Source: Excoecaria cochinchinensis
Taxonomy: Eukaryota > Streptophyta > Magnoliopsida > Malpighiales > Euphorbiaceae
Direction: 5' to 3'
DNA: 64,000 bases
NCBI GenBank assembly: GCA_947683425.1
Contig: CANTUQ010000109.1
Location: 464,501 to 528,500 of the forward strand
The notes below the pieces were generated by a model. It worked only from the letters and a program-made list of their open reading frames with translations, did not search any database and was not told the origin of the DNA. The position numbers and the translations under genes were made by a program. Every line of letters begins with the position of its first letter. Position 1 is the stretch's first letter. Shown here piece by piece: positions 61,855 to 64,000 of this stretch.

Positions 61855-62851
61855 ATGGTTCAAATGATACCGGAAACATTTATGGAAAGTAAACAAGCTC
61901 CAGTGAGCTTCCTACATACACCTCAGTGGGTTTTCCCACAATGCTCACATATCACCTGGGCACTTCCCCTCTTGGTAGAACTCCAATTTTGGTAACTGAT
62001 GTCTTCCTACTTGTCTTCTAATGACCCAATGGTTTCTATGGTACATTAAACATACCTTAACTATCTTTAGTCTCACGGATTCTTTTATCGAAAACAAATT
62101 TAGACCCACTATCCTGTAACTTCTTCTTTTGATTCTTTCTTTGAATTATCTCAGACTTTTCCAACTTCAAGGCAGCTAATACTAGCTGGTAATAACTCAC
62201 TGATTGCAAAGAGATCATTGCAACTATCAACCTTTTAATTACTTCGTTTAAACCTTCTTCAAATTGTCAACATTTAAACTCTTCAATCATTAAGGCATCA
62301 GGTACATACTTAGTAAGTCGGCTAAATTCTTTCTCATAATCAGCCATAGTCAAGTTTCACTGCTTAAGACTCATAAATTCTCTCCACTTAACCTCTCTGT
62401 AAGCCTTAGTAACATATCTTCTTTCAAACTCCTGAACAAAGAAATCCAAAGTTAGATTAACAGGTCGTTGAGGATTCCTTAATTCCAACTTCCACTAGTT
62501 ATATGCTGAACCTTGTAATAATAATACTACGCACGATATTCGTTGTTCTTGCGGATAATTTACTTCTTGCAATATTCTCTTTGTCTTTTCTATCCAGAAT
62601 TTTGCTATATCAGACTCATCTACAGAAGTTCCTCTAAACTCCTTCACTCCTCGTTTCCTAATTACATCTAAAGGAGCCTTAGGGGCAGTCATTCTATCTA
62701 TAATTTGCATTAATCCTTGTACTAACATTGAATTTTCTATGAATAAGGGCGAATTTCTAGCTGGTGGAGGCTCAGGTAAATGTGGATTAACATAAGTTAG
62801 GTTAACACTTCCAGTTGTTTTACCTATATCTTCACTAGGATTTAGTTCCAT
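61855..62851 (-). pseudogene. Ty3/gypsy gag, broken
   Basis: Read on minus from ATG 62851: GVKEFRGTSVDESDIAKFWI, IEKTKRILQEV, QEQRISCVVLLLQGSAYN and FFVQEFERRYVTKAYREVKW give the Retrotrans_gag domain. A stop replaces the first Trp of the YNWW motif (near 62495) and others follow. Near 61880-61965 comes a zinc-knuckle region CEHCGKTH..C. Protease and pol are not seen to the left, so the element is truncated there. Confidence 0.85.
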
Positions 62852-62980
62852 TATCACTCTACAAAATAAGAAAAATAACATCTGCATTATGGCAACACTC
62901 TAAACAAACTCTTATCAATTCTACTCATTATAAATCCTATAGTTTAGAACCGCTTAAACTAATACTCTTATAACATAACT

Positions 62981-64000
62981 TGTAACACCTAAATACCCTT
63001 AAGAGGATACTGTTACGAACACTTAATCTATCATAAATAGTAACCATAATTATCTAAACTAATATAAAGTGAACTTGAATAATACATATAAAAAATCATC
63101 ATTAATATTAATTTGTTAATGTTTACATCTTAAAAGTATAAAATTTAAAACTTATAATTACATATCTTGATATACAAAAATTGAAACATTATCAATATAA
63201 TACAAATAAAATTCTCCTAGAGGACTTCGAGACTCCTCCTAGTGGCCAACAAATGTTTCTCTCAAAACTTGAGCTTCCAATCTAAAAACCTACATAGGAG
63301 ATAAATACCCGTGCTGAGCTATGGCACAATGGGGATGCAAACAAACAGAGTCGACTACAAGAAATCACAAATTAACATATAAAAATAATATAATAGTAAA
63401 ATATTCAATAATTATCCATTTCACATAGTTAACTTCACTACATATTAACAATGCAATATACTCTAAATTGTTACTATATCATGGCAATATTACATATAAC
63501 ACAAAACCATGGTCAATCAATAAAATAATAATCTTAGTATAGCCTGAATCAATACAGTAGTGGATAACAGATATATTGGATGCCACTCGGATACCGATCA
63601 CTAAATACTGAGAAAAAACAGTATTAACACTGGAGATATATAAATCTCAAATCACTAAATACCAAATGCTATTATCACTGGCAACTGCGGACACTAACCC
63701 TTATAGGCATGCCTACCTATCCACAACTCGAATACAGGCTAAAGAATTGACCCACTTAATATTTATGTAAATAAATACATTTATTAATACCATACGCATA
63801 ATCATTCATGAACTAAATACCATTATTCACATAAATAAATACATTTAACATTCATAATTTAATACAATCATGCACACAAATTAGATCAATTAACTTGCAT
63901 TCATAACTCTGAGATATATTGCGTCCACAATAGAACCCTAAAAACCCTACTGTTGCGCTCGTGGCTAGTGCCACACTCGCGACAGAATTACCAATTGGCT
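62981..64000 (-). mobile_element. 5' LTR of Ty3/gypsy element, runs off window
   Basis: On plus it starts TGTAACACCTAAATACCC, that is, on minus the LTR ends ..GGTGTTACA. Next inside on minus comes a decayed primer site followed by TTTAAGCGGTTCTAAACTAT, then gag. It shares GTGGATAACA, GTGCTAAGC/GTGCTGAGC and AGGCATGCCTA(A/C)CTATCC with the solo LTR at 40630-46987, so the two are related families. Confidence 0.7.

Overview
This is a eudicot plant nuclear window: AT-rich, intron-rich genes with canonical GT-AG splice sites, plant-specific protein families, and dense nested plant transposon remnants. The species cannot be fixed from the sequence. All protein genes found lie on the minus strand.

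Layout. 1-497 is the 5' end of an SMG7 (EST1/SMG5-7 family, nonsense-mediated decay) gene, with a noncoding leader exon and a leader intron to about 2.2 kb. 2.2-9.5 kb is intergenic and holds a decayed Copia element split by a hAT-like insertion, a GC-rich MITE, and a miniature LTR element with a tRNA-Met primer site. 9557-10448 is a two-exon plant phospholipase A2-family gene with a spliced leader near 11.5 kb. 13316-34941 is a 22-exon PH-RhoGAP-coiled-coil gene (ROP GAP, REN1/PHGAP type). I reconstructed it exon by exon; it gives 874 codons plus a stop with every phase matching. SMG7 next to a PH-RhoGAP gene recalls Arabidopsis At5g19400/At5g19390, which suggests conserved microsynteny. Its introns carry tandem duplications, an inverted LTR pair and a composite MITE.

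35-64 kb is repeat-dominated. It contains a 0.5 kb solo LTR split by a hAT-like element; a very long, Tekay-like solo LTR with two nested hAT-like elements; an inverted partner of the first hAT-like element; a small 8-cysteine defensin-like gene (51271-51806); an initiator tRNA-Met gene (53298-53369); a minisatellite split by a foldback Mutator-like element with 9-bp target duplications; two diverged ~0.9 kb direct repeats; and, at the right edge, a broken Ty3/gypsy gag with the start of its LTR.

The genes are unrelated housekeeping or signalling genes with no operon-like logic. The main novelty lies in how the repeats are built: many insertions have intact target-site duplications, so their relative order can be read. 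The 973-bp, almost identical tandem duplication inside RhoGAP intron 13 carries exon-like open reading on the gene's own strand. I found no CRISPR, no complete autonomous transposon and no obvious new multi-gene system.
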